A stretch of DNA of 38,762 nt from Candidatus Aminicenantota bacterium (GTDB lineage Bacteria; Acidobacteriota; Aminicenantia; Aminicenantales; UBA4085). The notes under the pieces were generated by a model. The model had not been told where the DNA came from. It worked only from the letters and a program-made list of their open reading frames with translations, and did not search any database. The stretch covers positions 79,707 through 118,468 of the forward strand of contig PLMN01000012.1 in the NCBI GenBank assembly GCA_003141555.1. The letters are read 5' to 3'. A program made the translations under genes and the position numbers. Shown piece after piece: positions 24,601-32,488 of this stretch (the first letter of the stretch is position 1; every line of letters starts with the position of its first letter).

Positions 24601-27324
24601 GTGTTTCCCTTCACTTTCGATCAAAGAGCTGCCTCTGCGGCGGGAAGACGGACTCTTACCTCCGGGTTAGTGATGCCCTCCTACCTCTCGATCACCATCG
24701 GCGGCGTCATCATAACGGCGATTCTTGCCGGCTTATCCTGGCGGCACCGGGCTGCGCTCGGGGGGATTCTGCTCGGCTTCCTCATGTCCTTCCTGTTGTT
24801 CTGGTCCGCCACGGCCGCCTTGGAAATCTCGGCGGTCGGGCTTCCCGCCAAGATCTTTTGGTCCAAGCTTCAGTATTTGGGTATCGCCGGGACGCCCCTC
24901 TTTTTTATCCTGACCGTTTTAAGTTTCACCCGGATGAAGTCCTGGCTCCGCTTCCGCCGGGTCGTCTGGTTCTTTCCCGCCCCGGCGCTCGTTTTCTTGC
25001 TCGCCGTGACGAATGACCTCCATCGGCTCATTTGGCGCGAAGTCACTCTCGATCCGCAGAGCGGGCTAGCGGTTTATCATCACGGCCCGGCCTTTTTGGC
25101 TTGGGTTGGCGTCAGCTACCTCTACGTCTTCGTCGCCTCCGTGCTTCTCGTCAAGACCGCGCTCAGCGACAAGCGCTTGGCCAGAATCCAGGCGGTGGCC
25201 TTTCTGCTCGCCGTGCCTTGGCCTTGGGTCGCCAATGGTCTGTATTTTTTCGGCCTCACCCCCCCGGGCGAAGACTATACGGCCTCCGGCTTCGCCGCGA
25301 CCGGATTGTTCCTTCTCTGGGGCATCTACCGCCACCGCCTCTTCCATCTCATCCCGGTTGTTCACGAGGCCGTCATCTCGAGCATGGAGGACGGCCTGAT
25401 CGTCCTAGACACCGGCCACCGGGTCATCGACCTCAATCCTGCCGCGATCGCACTGCTGAGGACAATCGATTCGCCGGTTGCGTCTTTGGCCAAAGGCGAA
25501 TATATGGGAATCAGGGGACAGGACGTTTTCGCCCGCTGGCCCGAATTGGCCGGTCGCTTCATCGCGCTCATCCCGGCCGAGATCGAAACCGCCCTTGGCG
25601 AAGGAATGGGTAAGCGCGTTTTCCAACTTCGCTTCTCGCCCATCCTCGACCGGCGCGGGCGGACGACCAGTTGGTTGGTCATCCTCCACGACATCACCCG
25701 TTTGAAGAGGACCGAGGAGAACCTTCGTCAGCGCGACCGGCTCCTCGGCGGCATCGCCCGGATCGCGAACGAGCTGGTCGCCCAGACCGACCTCGACCGG
25801 GCGCTGGTCGACGTTCTCGGGACCTTCGGAGAAATGACGGACGCGGATCGGGTCTATATCTACCGGAATTCTCGCGACCCTAAGACGAACCGCCGGATCA
25901 TGAGTCATGTCGTCGAATGGACCCGGCCCGATGTGTCCAAACAGATCGATAACCCCGATCTCCATAATCGTTCCTACGACGACGTCCCGGGCATCTTCGA
26001 GGCGTTGAGCCAGGGGCGGCCGTATTCGGGAATCGTCGAGCAACTGGCTGCCTCGTTGCGGAGCTTCTTAGAAGCCCTGGCCATCCAGTCGATTGTTCTC
26101 GTTCCAATTTTTTCCGGTCGCGAATTCTGGGGCTTCATCGGCTTCGATAACTGCCGGACGAAGCGAGCTTGGCCCGAGGCCGAAATTTCGCTCCTCCAGA
26201 CAGGGGCGAGCTCAATCGGCGGAGCGCTAGAAAGGCGGCGAATCGATTCCGCTTTGATCGAGACCCATGCCCTCATATCCGCGCTCCTCGATTCCATCCC
26301 GGACATCGTCTTTTTTAAAGATCTCCAAGGGATATACCTTGGATGCAACCCGGAAATGACCCGTCTGGTCGGACGCTCCAGGGATGAGATCTTGGGCCGG
26401 ACCGATGACGACCTGTTTCCGAAAGACACGGCCGAGGTGTTCAAGGCGAACGATCGGCTCGTCCTGGACGAAAACATTCCCCGGCGCATCGAAGAATCCC
26501 TAGTCTACCCAGACGGGACCCGGGTGATAGTGGAAATGTCCAAGGCCCCCCTCCGGGATAAAAGGGGAAAGACCATCGGCCTTTTGGGGGTCAGCCGGAA
26601 CATCAACGAACGCAAGAAGCTCGAGATCGCCAAAGACGATTTCGTCAACATGGTCTCGCACGAATTGCGGACTCCCCTGACCGCGATCAAGGAGGCTATC
26701 ACCTTGGTGACCGAGGGAGCGGCCGGCCCGATCAACGACGAGCAGCTCGAATTCCTCGCCGCGGCCAAGCGGAATGTCGACCGGCTGGCCCGGCTCATCA
26801 ATGACGTCCTGGATCTCCAGAGGCTTCATTCCGGAAGGATCGAGTTCCACATGGCGCCGAGCGATATCAACGAGGTCCTGCGAGACGTCCACTCCCTGAT
26901 GCTCCCGGTGGCCCGGGACAAAGGCGTCGGCCTCGTCCTCGAGCTCGACCCGACGGTCCCCGAGGCCGTCATCGACAAGGACAAGCTCATCCAAGTCGTG
27001 ACGAACCTCGTCCATAACGCCCTCAAGTTTACCGACGCCGGGACGGTGACATTAGCCTCGGCGCGGGAGAAGGAGGGCGCGGTCCGGGTCACGGTCTCCG
27101 ATACCGGAATAGGCATCAATGAGCAGGAGATCGACAAGCTGTTCAAGGCGTTTAGCCAAGTCTCCCCCGTCGCTAGGCGGAAAAGCGGCAGCACCGGCTT
27201 GGGCCTGGTGATCTCGAAAGAAATCATCGCCGCTCACGGAGGGCGGATATGGGTCGAATCGCGTCCCGGACACGGGAGCAAGTTCCATTTTCTCATTCCT
27301 GAACCGGCGCGAAAGGAGATCTGA
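24601..27324 (+). CDS. Membrane sensor histidine kinase (7TM-PAS-GAF-PAS-HisKA-HATPase)
   Basis: A sensor kinase of up to 907 residues. Residues about 27-245 hold seven hydrophobic helices like the HisKA_7TM sensor region. A PAS domain follows (about 255-370, SSMEDGLIVLDTGHRVIDLN), then a GAF domain (about 385-545), a second PAS (about 560-680, LDSIPDIVFFKDLQGIYLG), the phospho-acceptor H box NMVSHELRTPLTAIKEA, and the ATPase boxes NLVHNALKFTD, DTGIGI and GSTGLGLVISKEI. The start is uncertain: GTG at 24601 or ATG at 24673, the latter giving a cleaner hydrophobic N-terminus; neither has a good ribosome-binding site. The stop overlaps the response regulator start by one base. Ligand unknown. 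Confidence 0.88.
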   Translation: MFPFTFDQRAASAAGRRTLTSGLVMPSYLSITIGGVIITAILAGLSWRHRAALGGILLGFLMSFLLFWSATAALEISAVGLPAKIFWSKLQYLGIAGTPLFFILTVLSFTRMKSWLRFRRVVWFFPAPALVFLLAVTNDLHRLIWREVTLDPQSGLAVYHHGPAFLAWVGVSYLYVFVASVLLVKTALSDKRLARIQAVAFLLAVPWPWVANGLYFFGLTPPGEDYTASGFAATGLFLLWGIYRHRLFHLIPVVHEAVISSMEDGLIVLDTGHRVIDLNPAAIALLRTIDSPVASLAKGEYMGIRGQDVFARWPELAGRFIALIPAEIETALGEGMGKRVFQLRFSPILDRRGRTTSWLVILHDITRLKRTEENLRQRDRLLGGIARIANELVAQTDLDRALVDVLGTFGEMTDADRVYIYRNSRDPKTNRRIMSHVVEWTRPDVSKQIDNPDLHNRSYDDVPGIFEALSQGRPYSGIVEQLAASLRSFLEALAIQSIVLVPIFSGREFWGFIGFDNCRTKRAWPEAEISLLQTGASSIGGALERRRIDSALIETHALISALLDSIPDIVFFKDLQGIYLGCNPEMTRLVGRSRDEILGRTDDDLFPKDTAEVFKANDRLVLDENIPRRIEESLVYPDGTRVIVEMSKAPLRDKRGKTIGLLGVSRNINERKKLEIAKDDFVNMVSHELRTPLTAIKEAITLVTEGAAGPINDEQLEFLAAAKRNVDRLARLINDVLDLQRLHSGRIEFHMAPSDINEVLRDVHSLMLPVARDKGVGLVLELDPTVPEAVIDKDKLIQVVTNLVHNALKFTDAGTVTLASAREKEGAVRVTVSDTGIGINEQEIDKLFKAFSQVSPVARRKSGSTGLGLVISKEIIAAHGGRIWVESRPGHGSKFHFLIPEPARKEI

Positions 27325-27695
27325 TGGCCGCGAAAAAAATCCTAATCGTCGACGATGAGCCCGATGTTCTGTTAGTCCTGGGCAAGAGACTGACGAACGC
27401 CGGCTATAACGTCGTCAAGGCGGCGAGCGGGAAGGAGGGCCTGATCAAAGCGAAAGCCGAGCGCCCCGACCTGATCATCCTGGACATGATGATGCCCGGA
27501 ATGAGCGGCGAAGAAACCGCCCAGGAGCTTAACATCAGCTGCGAAACCCAGTCGATCCCTATCTTATTCTTGACCGCCCTGTACACCAAGCGTGACGAAT
27601 CGACCAAGGGACATGGCGTCGGCGGGCAGACGTTATTCGCCAAGCCGTATGATCCCGAAGAGCTCTTGGCCGAGGTGAAACGGCGGTTGGCCTGA
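27324..27695 (+). CDS. Single-domain response regulator (REC only)
   Basis: A 123-residue CheY-like receiver with no output domain. The acidic pocket is IVDDEPD near residue 8-14, the phospho-acceptor aspartate is in LIILDMMMPGMSG near residue 52, the conserved Thr is in FLTAL and the Lys in FAKPYDP. It starts inside the kinase stop codon (TGATG), so the two are coupled and almost surely partners. As it has no DNA-binding domain it must act by protein contact or phosphotransfer, so it is not an obvious transcription regulator of the nearby microcompartment operon. CheY-type switch residues are not otherwise distinctive. Confidence 0.93.
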   Translation: MAAKKILIVDDEPDVLLVLGKRLTNAGYNVVKAASGKEGLIKAKAERPDLIILDMMMPGMSGEETAQELNISCETQSIPILFLTALYTKRDESTKGHGVGGQTLFAKPYDPEELLAEVKRRLA

Positions 27696-28069
27696 AAGGA
27701 AGCGGCTCCTCTTTTTAGGACCGGTGCAAGCCCCTAGCTCCATAACGGTTTGGGTGCCGGTCTACCCGTTGACTAGTGAGCGGCCCAGCCACCCCAGAGA
27801 AGCTCAGGGAACGCGCCTGGCAGGATGGGCAGGTCACCGTGCTCAGGAGACCGGCGACACCCCCCCACTGAGCTCGCCTGACATGCACCCCGGCTATGTC
27901 CTTGTTGGGGATATTGGCCTCCTACGCCAGCGGCATCGAAGCCTATAATTTTAACTTCGCAGGTGATACACTAAGTGCGGACAGGTCAGCCATGCCAGCA
28001 GATGGATAGTGGACATAATAGGCGTAAGGGGTGTACTACTCGGACGATATAAAAGAAGAGGAGAATTTC
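27696..28069. other. Gap of about 370 bases without a recognisable gene
   Basis: A small hairpin ending in CTCTTTTT (27699-27716) right after the response regulator may be its terminator. The rest has only short frames without protein-like character. A TATAAT at 27944-27949 lacks a well-spaced -35, so no promoter is called. Confidence 0.4.
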
Positions 28070-28588
28070 ATGGAAACGACGCGGAAAAGGTTGTTCTATA
28101 TTATGGTTGGCTTCATATTCGGCCAGCTTCTGATTGGGGCGAAGCCTCTGGCGGCTCAAGGCGATTGTAAACCGTGTTTCGATGCCATGAGCAAGGTCTT
28201 CGACATCCCATCTCACAGTTACGTCACTACCAACATGGGCGGCACAATCCAGACCATGGAGTTGATATACGTCGCCGGCGCTACTTATACGAAGTCCGGG
28301 GGCAAATGGAGTCCCGGCCTGACTTCACTGCAGGAAATGAAGGAGCTTGAACAAAAGAACCGGCAAAATAACAAGGTGACCTGCCGATATCTGGGTGATG
28401 AGCTGGTAAACGGCGAAATGGCGGCGCTATACAGCGTGCACGAAGAAACGCCCAAGAACGGTAAGTCCGATTCTCAGGTATGGATTTCCAAGGCAAAGGG
28501 ATTGCTGCTACGCTCGGAGATTGACTTGGGCGACAAGATGCATATCTCCACGCGCATGGAATACGGAAACGTCAAGGCGCCGATGTAA
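28070..28588 (+). CDS. Small exported protein of unknown function, possibly LolA-like
   Basis: A 172-residue protein with a signal peptide (MRKR-like basic start ETTRKRLFYIMVGFIFGQLL and AAQ cleavage site near residue 30). The mature part begins GDCKPCFDAMSKV, with a CxxC pair, and is rich in beta-strand-like segments (YVAGATYTKSGGKW, TCRYLGDELVNGEMAALYSV, SQVWISKAKGLLLRSEIDLG). This layout recalls LolA-like or outer-membrane-lipoprotein-sorting folds, but I cannot assign a family. The ATG at 28070 is chosen over the GTG at 28031 because GAGGAG precedes it. Base composition is lower in GC than the neighbours, supporting lateral origin. Confidence 0.65.
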   Translation: METTRKRLFYIMVGFIFGQLLIGAKPLAAQGDCKPCFDAMSKVFDIPSHSYVTTNMGGTIQTMELIYVAGATYTKSGGKWSPGLTSLQEMKELEQKNRQNNKVTCRYLGDELVNGEMAALYSVHEETPKNGKSDSQVWISKAKGLLLRSEIDLGDKMHISTRMEYGNVKAPM

Positions 28589-28655
28589 ACTGGCCGTTCG
28601 GGTGACGCAGCCTAACAAGCGCATAAAGCAGGTAATATGTGAGGGCCGTTGGTTC

Positions 28656-28748
28656 GCCGGGACATGGGGTCTGGTGGCCCCTCCGGACTTCAAATCCGGC
28701 ACGGCTTCTGACGAAGGGGCCGGGCGGCTTCGATTCCTCTCGCTGGCT
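28656..28748 (+). tRNA. selC: tRNA-Sec-like gene (anticodon TCA) with mismatched 3' half
   Basis: The 5' part has the diagnostic features of selenocysteine tRNA: an 8-base acceptor 5' strand (28656-28663), a 6-bp D stem with 4-base loop (GGGGTC-TGGT-GGCCCC, 28666-28681), an anticodon arm CCGGA-CTTCAAA-TCCGG with anticodon TCA (28690-28692), and a long variable arm (28700-28727). From the T loop on, however, the sequence is identical to the tRNA-Thr 3' end. It pairs with only the first five acceptor bases, and the T stem (GCGGC against CCTCT) does not form; position 53 is C. It is therefore probably non-functional or chimeric, unless the assembly is wrong here. Confidence 0.6.
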
Positions 28749-28751
28749 CTC
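28729..28751 (+). repeat. Direct repeat copy 2 (att-like, fused to tRNA-Sec body)
   Basis: Identical to 24247-24269 over 23 bases. It forms the T loop, T-stem 3' strand and acceptor 3' strand of the tRNA-Sec-like gene, although it matches the tRNA-Thr fold better. A T-rich stretch follows, as expected after a tRNA gene. Confidence 0.6.
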
Positions 28752-28876
28752 TTATTTCCTTTATCCTCCTTTGTTTTTCTCAGATTATGAACCGCCTGAT
28801 TAAGATCTTGAGCGATATGGGGATTTGAGCCCGAGCGTCGGAAGATTGTCATCGGCGAGGGTGATGATATTCAATG

Positions 28877-28894
28877 GGGGGCCTTTCGGCCCCC
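28877..28894. terminator. GC-rich hairpin in the accessory gap
   Basis: A 7-bp stem GGGGGCC/GGCCCCC with loop TTTC. It has no following U-run, so termination is uncertain. The surrounding gap from 28752 to 29061 otherwise shows no gene. Confidence 0.35.
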
Positions 28895-29061
28895 GCGAGG
28901 TAAGAGAATTGAAGAGTCCCTTGACTTGGTCTCACTAGAATATACGCAAGAGGCCATGAAAAGGTTACTGAGGGGGGAGAGACTCGAACGCTTCAATGCA
29001 ACCCCTGGCCGGCCGACTAAACCTTCTCAGGGAAACGATTGCCCGTTTGGGGAGAGTCGAA

Positions 29062-29265
29062 ATGTCATACCAGGTCGAAACCTACGACAGCAAATGGAAC
29101 GAAATAAGGGATGTCTCCGGGAATTTGCTCTACTGGGCGAACAGGCGCGGGCGGCAGATCTATCGTGTCGAGGCTGGGTATGTGGATGGGCCGATCAACT
29201 TGTTCCTGGGGGACAACGTGACGTGCCAATTCGGCGAGGAAGAAAGAAAAGAACTATGCCGATAA
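29062..29265 (+). CDS. Small hypothetical protein, 67 residues
   Basis: I do not recognise this protein. It begins MSYQVETYDSKWNEI and reads as a compact, soluble sequence with several aromatic residues and a charged C-terminus (CQFGEEERKELCR). The ATG at 29062 is preceded by GGGGAGAG five to six bases upstream, which favours it over the earlier in-frame ATG at 28996. Amino-acid make-up is protein-like and the gene lies on its own between the tRNA-Sec-like gene and the microcompartment operon. An imperfect hairpin at 29299-29320 may terminate it. Confidence 0.45.
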   Translation: MSYQVETYDSKWNEIRDVSGNLLYWANRRGRQIYRVEAGYVDGPINLFLGDNVTCQFGEEERKELCR

Positions 29266-29516
29266 ATAGAGGGATTCGCCGCTCCTCCCGACCGGGTCCC
29301 TGGCCTCCCCGGCCGGGATCAAACGAACTGACCTTTTAAAACATTCATTATTACCCGTAAGGAGTCCGATTAGGGCGATAAGAGAAACGGCTTCGGAAGG
29401 CCAGGATTGTGCTGGCTCAGATCCATGGTAAACAGCGTGGATCTTCCTCCTCTTTTGGCGACGCGATACCGATGAACCCGATAGGAAAAAGCGGGCCGGG
29501 GACCGGAACATACTGC

Positions 29517-29545
29517 TTGCAAAATCAGGGTATCCAGACTATTTT
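29517..29545 (+). promoter_or_regulatory. Promoter-like element at the head of the microcompartment operon
   Basis: TTGCAA (29517-29522) and TATTTT (29540-29545) are spaced by 17 bases. The predicted start of transcription coincides with the GTG start codon of the PduS-like gene at 29552. No ribosome-binding site is present. No operator or riboswitch is recognised in the 286-base gap before the operon. Confidence 0.5.
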
Positions 29546-29551
29546 ATCAAC

Positions 29552-30844
29552 GTGGAAGATTCCCTTTTTCGAAATGGCGTTGTGGGCTGCGGCGGGGCCG
29601 GGTTTCCCGCGTCGGTCAAGCTCTCCGGCCATGTCGACACGCTGATCGTCAACGCCGCGGAATGCGAGCCGCTTATTCACAAGGACAAGGAATTGCTCGC
29701 CGGTCGCCCGGACGAATTCTTTTCCGGGCTGGCCGAGGCGATGAAGAGGGTGGCTGCCCGGAGGGGGATCATCGCCCTCAAGAAAAAGTACGCGGATCTC
29801 ATCGCGGCCGTCGCCAAACGGTGCCCGGCCGAAGTCACGGTTTTTGCCTTGGATGACGTCTATCCCGCAGGCGATGAATTCGTCCTGGTTTACGAAGTCT
29901 TGGGCCGGATCATCGGACCCGGCGGACTGCCGAAGGACGTGGACGCGGTCGTCCAGAACGTGGAGACGCTGATCAATATCGGCCGCGGCCGGCCGGTGAC
30001 TCGCAAGACCCTGACCGTGGCCGGCCTGGTCCACAAGCCCCTGACCTTGGAAGTGCCCATCGGCACGCCGTTCAAGGATGTCATCGCCGCCGCGGGCGGC
30101 GCCGTCGACCCCGACTCCGGCGTCCTCGTCGGCGGGGCCATGATGGGCCGGCTGACGAACGACCTCTCGGAGCCGGTGACCAAGACGACCGCGGGGCTGA
30201 TCGTCCTGTCGAAGGATCATCCGCTCATCCGGAGGTACGACCGCAGCCCCCAGGCTGTCCGGCGGATTGCGCGGGCCGCCTGTGATCAGTGCACGTTCTG
30301 CACCGAGTTGTGCCCCCGCTACCTCCTGAACCATCCTGTCGAGCCCCACCGCGTCATGCGCAGCTTCGGCCTGGGGATATCCGTCGACGGGGCGGCCCGC
30401 TACGCCAGGTATTGCTCCGGCTGCAGGCTGTGCAGTCTGGGCACCTGTCCCGAAGGCCTCGATCCTTCGGAAATCTGCGGAATCATCAAGAAGGGAGCGG
30501 ACAAGGGAGGCTCTTCTCAAGGCGTCTCCCCGGTCCCAAAGCCCCATCCCTTGCGGTTCGCCCGGCGCATGCCCATGTCGAGGCTCGTCCGCAAGCTCGG
30601 GCTGGAAGGGCTGGATGATCATGCCCCGCTGCGGGACGTCCGGGTCACCCCGCGCCGCGTCCTCATTCCGCTTCGCCAGCACGCGGGCGTCGCGGCCGAA
30701 CCGGTCGTACGGGTCGGGCAGTCCGTGAAAGAAGGGGACTGCATTGGAGACATTCCGAAAGGGAAGCTCGGAGCGCCGGTCCACGCGAGCATCGACGGAA
30801 GAGTCGTGTCGGTCGCGGACGCGGTCGGGATCGAAGCCGCATAA
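29552..30844 (+). CDS. PduS/RnfC-like flavo-iron-sulfur protein of the microcompartment
   Basis: A 430-residue homologue of PduS, the BMC-associated RnfC-like protein thought to carry electrons from NADH through FMN and Fe-S clusters. The N-terminal flavin/NADH fold opens GVVGCGGAGFPASVKL and contains NAAECEPLIHKDKEL. An SLBB domain lies around residues 160-215. Two 4Fe-4S motifs follow: C244, C247, C250, C254 and C288, C291, C294, C299, the second with PduS-like spacing before CP. A barrel-sandwich segment (VKEGDCIGDIPKG) ends the protein. The GTG start gives a slightly short N-terminus without a ribosome-binding site. It is first in the operon, ten bases ahead of the BMC-T gene. It may reoxidise NADH made by the aldehyde dehydrogenase. 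Confidence 0.88.
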   Translation: MEDSLFRNGVVGCGGAGFPASVKLSGHVDTLIVNAAECEPLIHKDKELLAGRPDEFFSGLAEAMKRVAARRGIIALKKKYADLIAAVAKRCPAEVTVFALDDVYPAGDEFVLVYEVLGRIIGPGGLPKDVDAVVQNVETLINIGRGRPVTRKTLTVAGLVHKPLTLEVPIGTPFKDVIAAAGGAVDPDSGVLVGGAMMGRLTNDLSEPVTKTTAGLIVLSKDHPLIRRYDRSPQAVRRIARAACDQCTFCTELCPRYLLNHPVEPHRVMRSFGLGISVDGAARYARYCSGCRLCSLGTCPEGLDPSEICGIIKKGADKGGSSQGVSPVPKPHPLRFARRMPMSRLVRKLGLEGLDDHAPLRDVRVTPRRVLIPLRQHAGVAAEPVVRVGQSVKEGDCIGDIPKGKLGAPVHASIDGRVVSVADAVGIEAA

Positions 30845-30854
30845 GCCGAGAGAG

Positions 30855-31415
30855 ATGGGCAAGATCAACAATATCGGAATCATGGAGTTCAGCTCGCTCG
30901 CCGCCGGCTACCAAGTGGAGGACGCGCTCCTGAAGACGGCTCCCGTGACCATTCTGCTCGCCCGGCCGGTGTGTTCGGGCAAATTCCTGATCGTCGTCTC
31001 GGGCTCCGTGGCGGCGGTCAAGGCGTCCTTGAGCGGCGGCATCCGGGCCGGCGGCGACTCGATCATCGAATACCGGATCATCAACAACCTCCATCCCGCG
31101 GTTTTCCGCGCGCTGGGCCTGTCGGTCGAGCTCGGAAACGTCCTGCCGGGCGCGCTCGGCGTCGTCGAGACTTTCTCGGCGGCCAGCGCCGTGGAAGCCG
31201 CCGACGCGGCCGTCAAGAACGCCGAGATCACGCTTTTCCGGATTCAACTGGCCATGGCCATGGGCGGCAAGGGCCTGGTGCTATTTTGCGGCGCCCTGGG
31301 CGATGTCCGGGCCGGCCTGGACGCGGCGATCACGGCCATGGCCGAATCGGGCATGCTCGCCGGAAGCGCCCTGATTTCCGCACCCTCAGAGGAGCTCCTT
31401 CGGGAGTATATGTAA
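30855..31415 (+). CDS. Tandem-domain BMC shell protein (BMC-T, PduT-like)
   Basis: A 186-residue trimeric shell protein made of two BMC domains (about 5-92 and 99-180). It resembles PduT: IGIMEFSSLAAGYQVEDALL opens domain 1 and LGVVETFSAASAVEAADAAV opens domain 2. PduT trimers bind a 4Fe-4S cluster at the central pore through one cysteine per subunit in the second domain; here that position, by alignment with AACISAAD, is Ala112, with no cysteine nearby. Cys40 (VCSGK) in domain 1 is kept. So it may be an Fe-S-free pore. It is the likely docking partner of the PduS-like protein encoded next to it. Confidence 0.9.
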   Translation: MGKINNIGIMEFSSLAAGYQVEDALLKTAPVTILLARPVCSGKFLIVVSGSVAAVKASLSGGIRAGGDSIIEYRIINNLHPAVFRALGLSVELGNVLPGALGVVETFSAASAVEAADAAVKNAEITLFRIQLAMAMGGKGLVLFCGALGDVRAGLDAAITAMAESGMLAGSALISAPSEELLREYM

Positions 31416-31427
31416 GGAAGGATGACG

Positions 31428-32156
31428 ATGGCTGGGACGTTCGATCGGGGGATCGTCGAGAAGATCGTGCGCGATGTCCTGCGGGATTTTCAAAGGGATC
31501 AAAACGCCTCGGGTGACGATCGGGTGGCCTCGCCGCTCAAGGTCAATGTCTCCGCCAGGCACATCCATCTGTGCCCGGGGGATTTCGAGGCGCTATTCGG
31601 GAAGGGCGCCCGGCCGACTCCCTTTCGGCCGCTCTATCAGGAGGGCCATTTCGCGGCCAATGAAACCGTGACCCTCATCGGTCCCAAGAGCCGGATGATC
31701 ACGGGGCTGCGCCTCCTGGGCCCGTTGCGGGAGCATTCGCAGGTCGAGCTGGCCTTCACCGACGTCATCCTCCTGGGGATAGAAAACGTCCCGGTCCGCA
31801 TGTCGGGAGACCTGGAGGGCACGCCCGGGGCGTGGATCATGGGCCCGGCCGGAATGCTGGAATTGGAGCAGGGCGTGATCCGGGCGGCTTTGCACGTCCA
31901 TATGAACGAGCGCGATGCGGCCCGCATGGGAGTCGTCCACAGGGGCCTGATGGAGCTCAGGGTCGAGGGCGACGCGCCCGTCGTCTTCGAGCGCGTTCAC
32001 GTCCGTGTGGACCCGACCTTCAAGCTCGAGGTCCACATGGATACGGATGAGGCGAACGCCTGCCATCTGGCGGCGGCCAAGCACGTGTCCCTGACCGTGC
32101 CCAAAGGAAAATCCGACATCCCCGGCGATGTCATCAACAAAGGAGTGCATTCATGA
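31428..32156 (+). CDS. pduL: Phosphotransacylase PduL
   Basis: Converts acyl-CoA and phosphate to acyl phosphate and CoA, recycling CoA inside the shell. About 242 residues. The first ten to twenty residues (TFDRGIVEKIVRDVLRDF) form an amphipathic helix of encapsulation-peptide type. The two PduL repeats carry the zinc-binding HxH motifs VSARHIHL and ALHVHMNERDA, the conserved PVRMSGDLEGTPG, and HMDTDEANACH. The second HxH is preceded by Leu where Arg is usual. Of two ATGs, 31428 has the better spacing to AGGAAGG (31415-31421) than 31422, which abuts it. Its stop overlaps the next BMC-H start. Confidence 0.93.
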   Translation: MAGTFDRGIVEKIVRDVLRDFQRDQNASGDDRVASPLKVNVSARHIHLCPGDFEALFGKGARPTPFRPLYQEGHFAANETVTLIGPKSRMITGLRLLGPLREHSQVELAFTDVILLGIENVPVRMSGDLEGTPGAWIMGPAGMLELEQGVIRAALHVHMNERDAARMGVVHRGLMELRVEGDAPVVFERVHVRVDPTFKLEVHMDTDEANACHLAAAKHVSLTVPKGKSDIPGDVINKGVHS

Positions 32157-32440
32157 AAAAGGCACTGGGTATGATCGAGACGATCGGATTCGTTCCGATG
32201 CTGGAGGCCACCGACACGGCCTGCAAGGCGGCCCATGTGGTTTTTCTCCACTGGGAGCCCGCCGGTTCGGGCATGGTGACGGCGTTCTTCGAGGGTGAAG
32301 TCGCGGCCGTCAAGGCCGCCGTCGACGCCGGCGCCGAAGCCGCGGCGAAGCTGGGAAAGGTCGTTGCCGCGCAGGTGATCCCGAATCCTTACGAGGATCT
32401 CGAAGCGTTCACCGGGAAGCCCAAGCCCCGGACCGCCTGA
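32153..32440 (+). CDS. Hexameric BMC shell protein (BMC-H) 1
   Basis: A 95-residue single BMC-domain protein (PduA/EutM family): ALGMIETIGFVPMLEATDTACKAA at the start, GEVAAVKAAVDAGAEAA in the middle and VIPNPYEDLEA near the end. The pore loop is EPAGSG, with a proline and an acidic residue in place of the usual KI/KV before GSG. The C-terminal tail is Lys/Pro-rich. The start overlaps the pduL stop (ATGA). Confidence 0.95.
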   Translation: MKKALGMIETIGFVPMLEATDTACKAAHVVFLHWEPAGSGMVTAFFEGEVAAVKAAVDAGAEAAAKLGKVVAAQVIPNPYEDLEAFTGKPKPRTA

Positions 32441-32488
32441 GGCGGGCCGGAAGCGTTGAATCGGCAAGGGCAGAAAGAGAGGATTGAA

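Noticed and set aside
27724-27948. 74-codon plus-strand frame in the gap after the response regulator
   Set aside because: Proline/arginine/histidine-rich sequence without ribosome-binding site or recognisable domain.
28971-28992. Minus-strand tRNA 3'-end-like fragment (GTTCGAGTC with pyrimidine-rich tail)
   Set aside because: The T stem pairs at only three of five positions and no matching acceptor, D arm or anticodon arm is found nearby.
29254-29511. 85-codon minus-strand frame upstream of the microcompartment operon
   Set aside because: Overlaps the promoter side of the operon, has no ribosome-binding site and no protein-like pattern.
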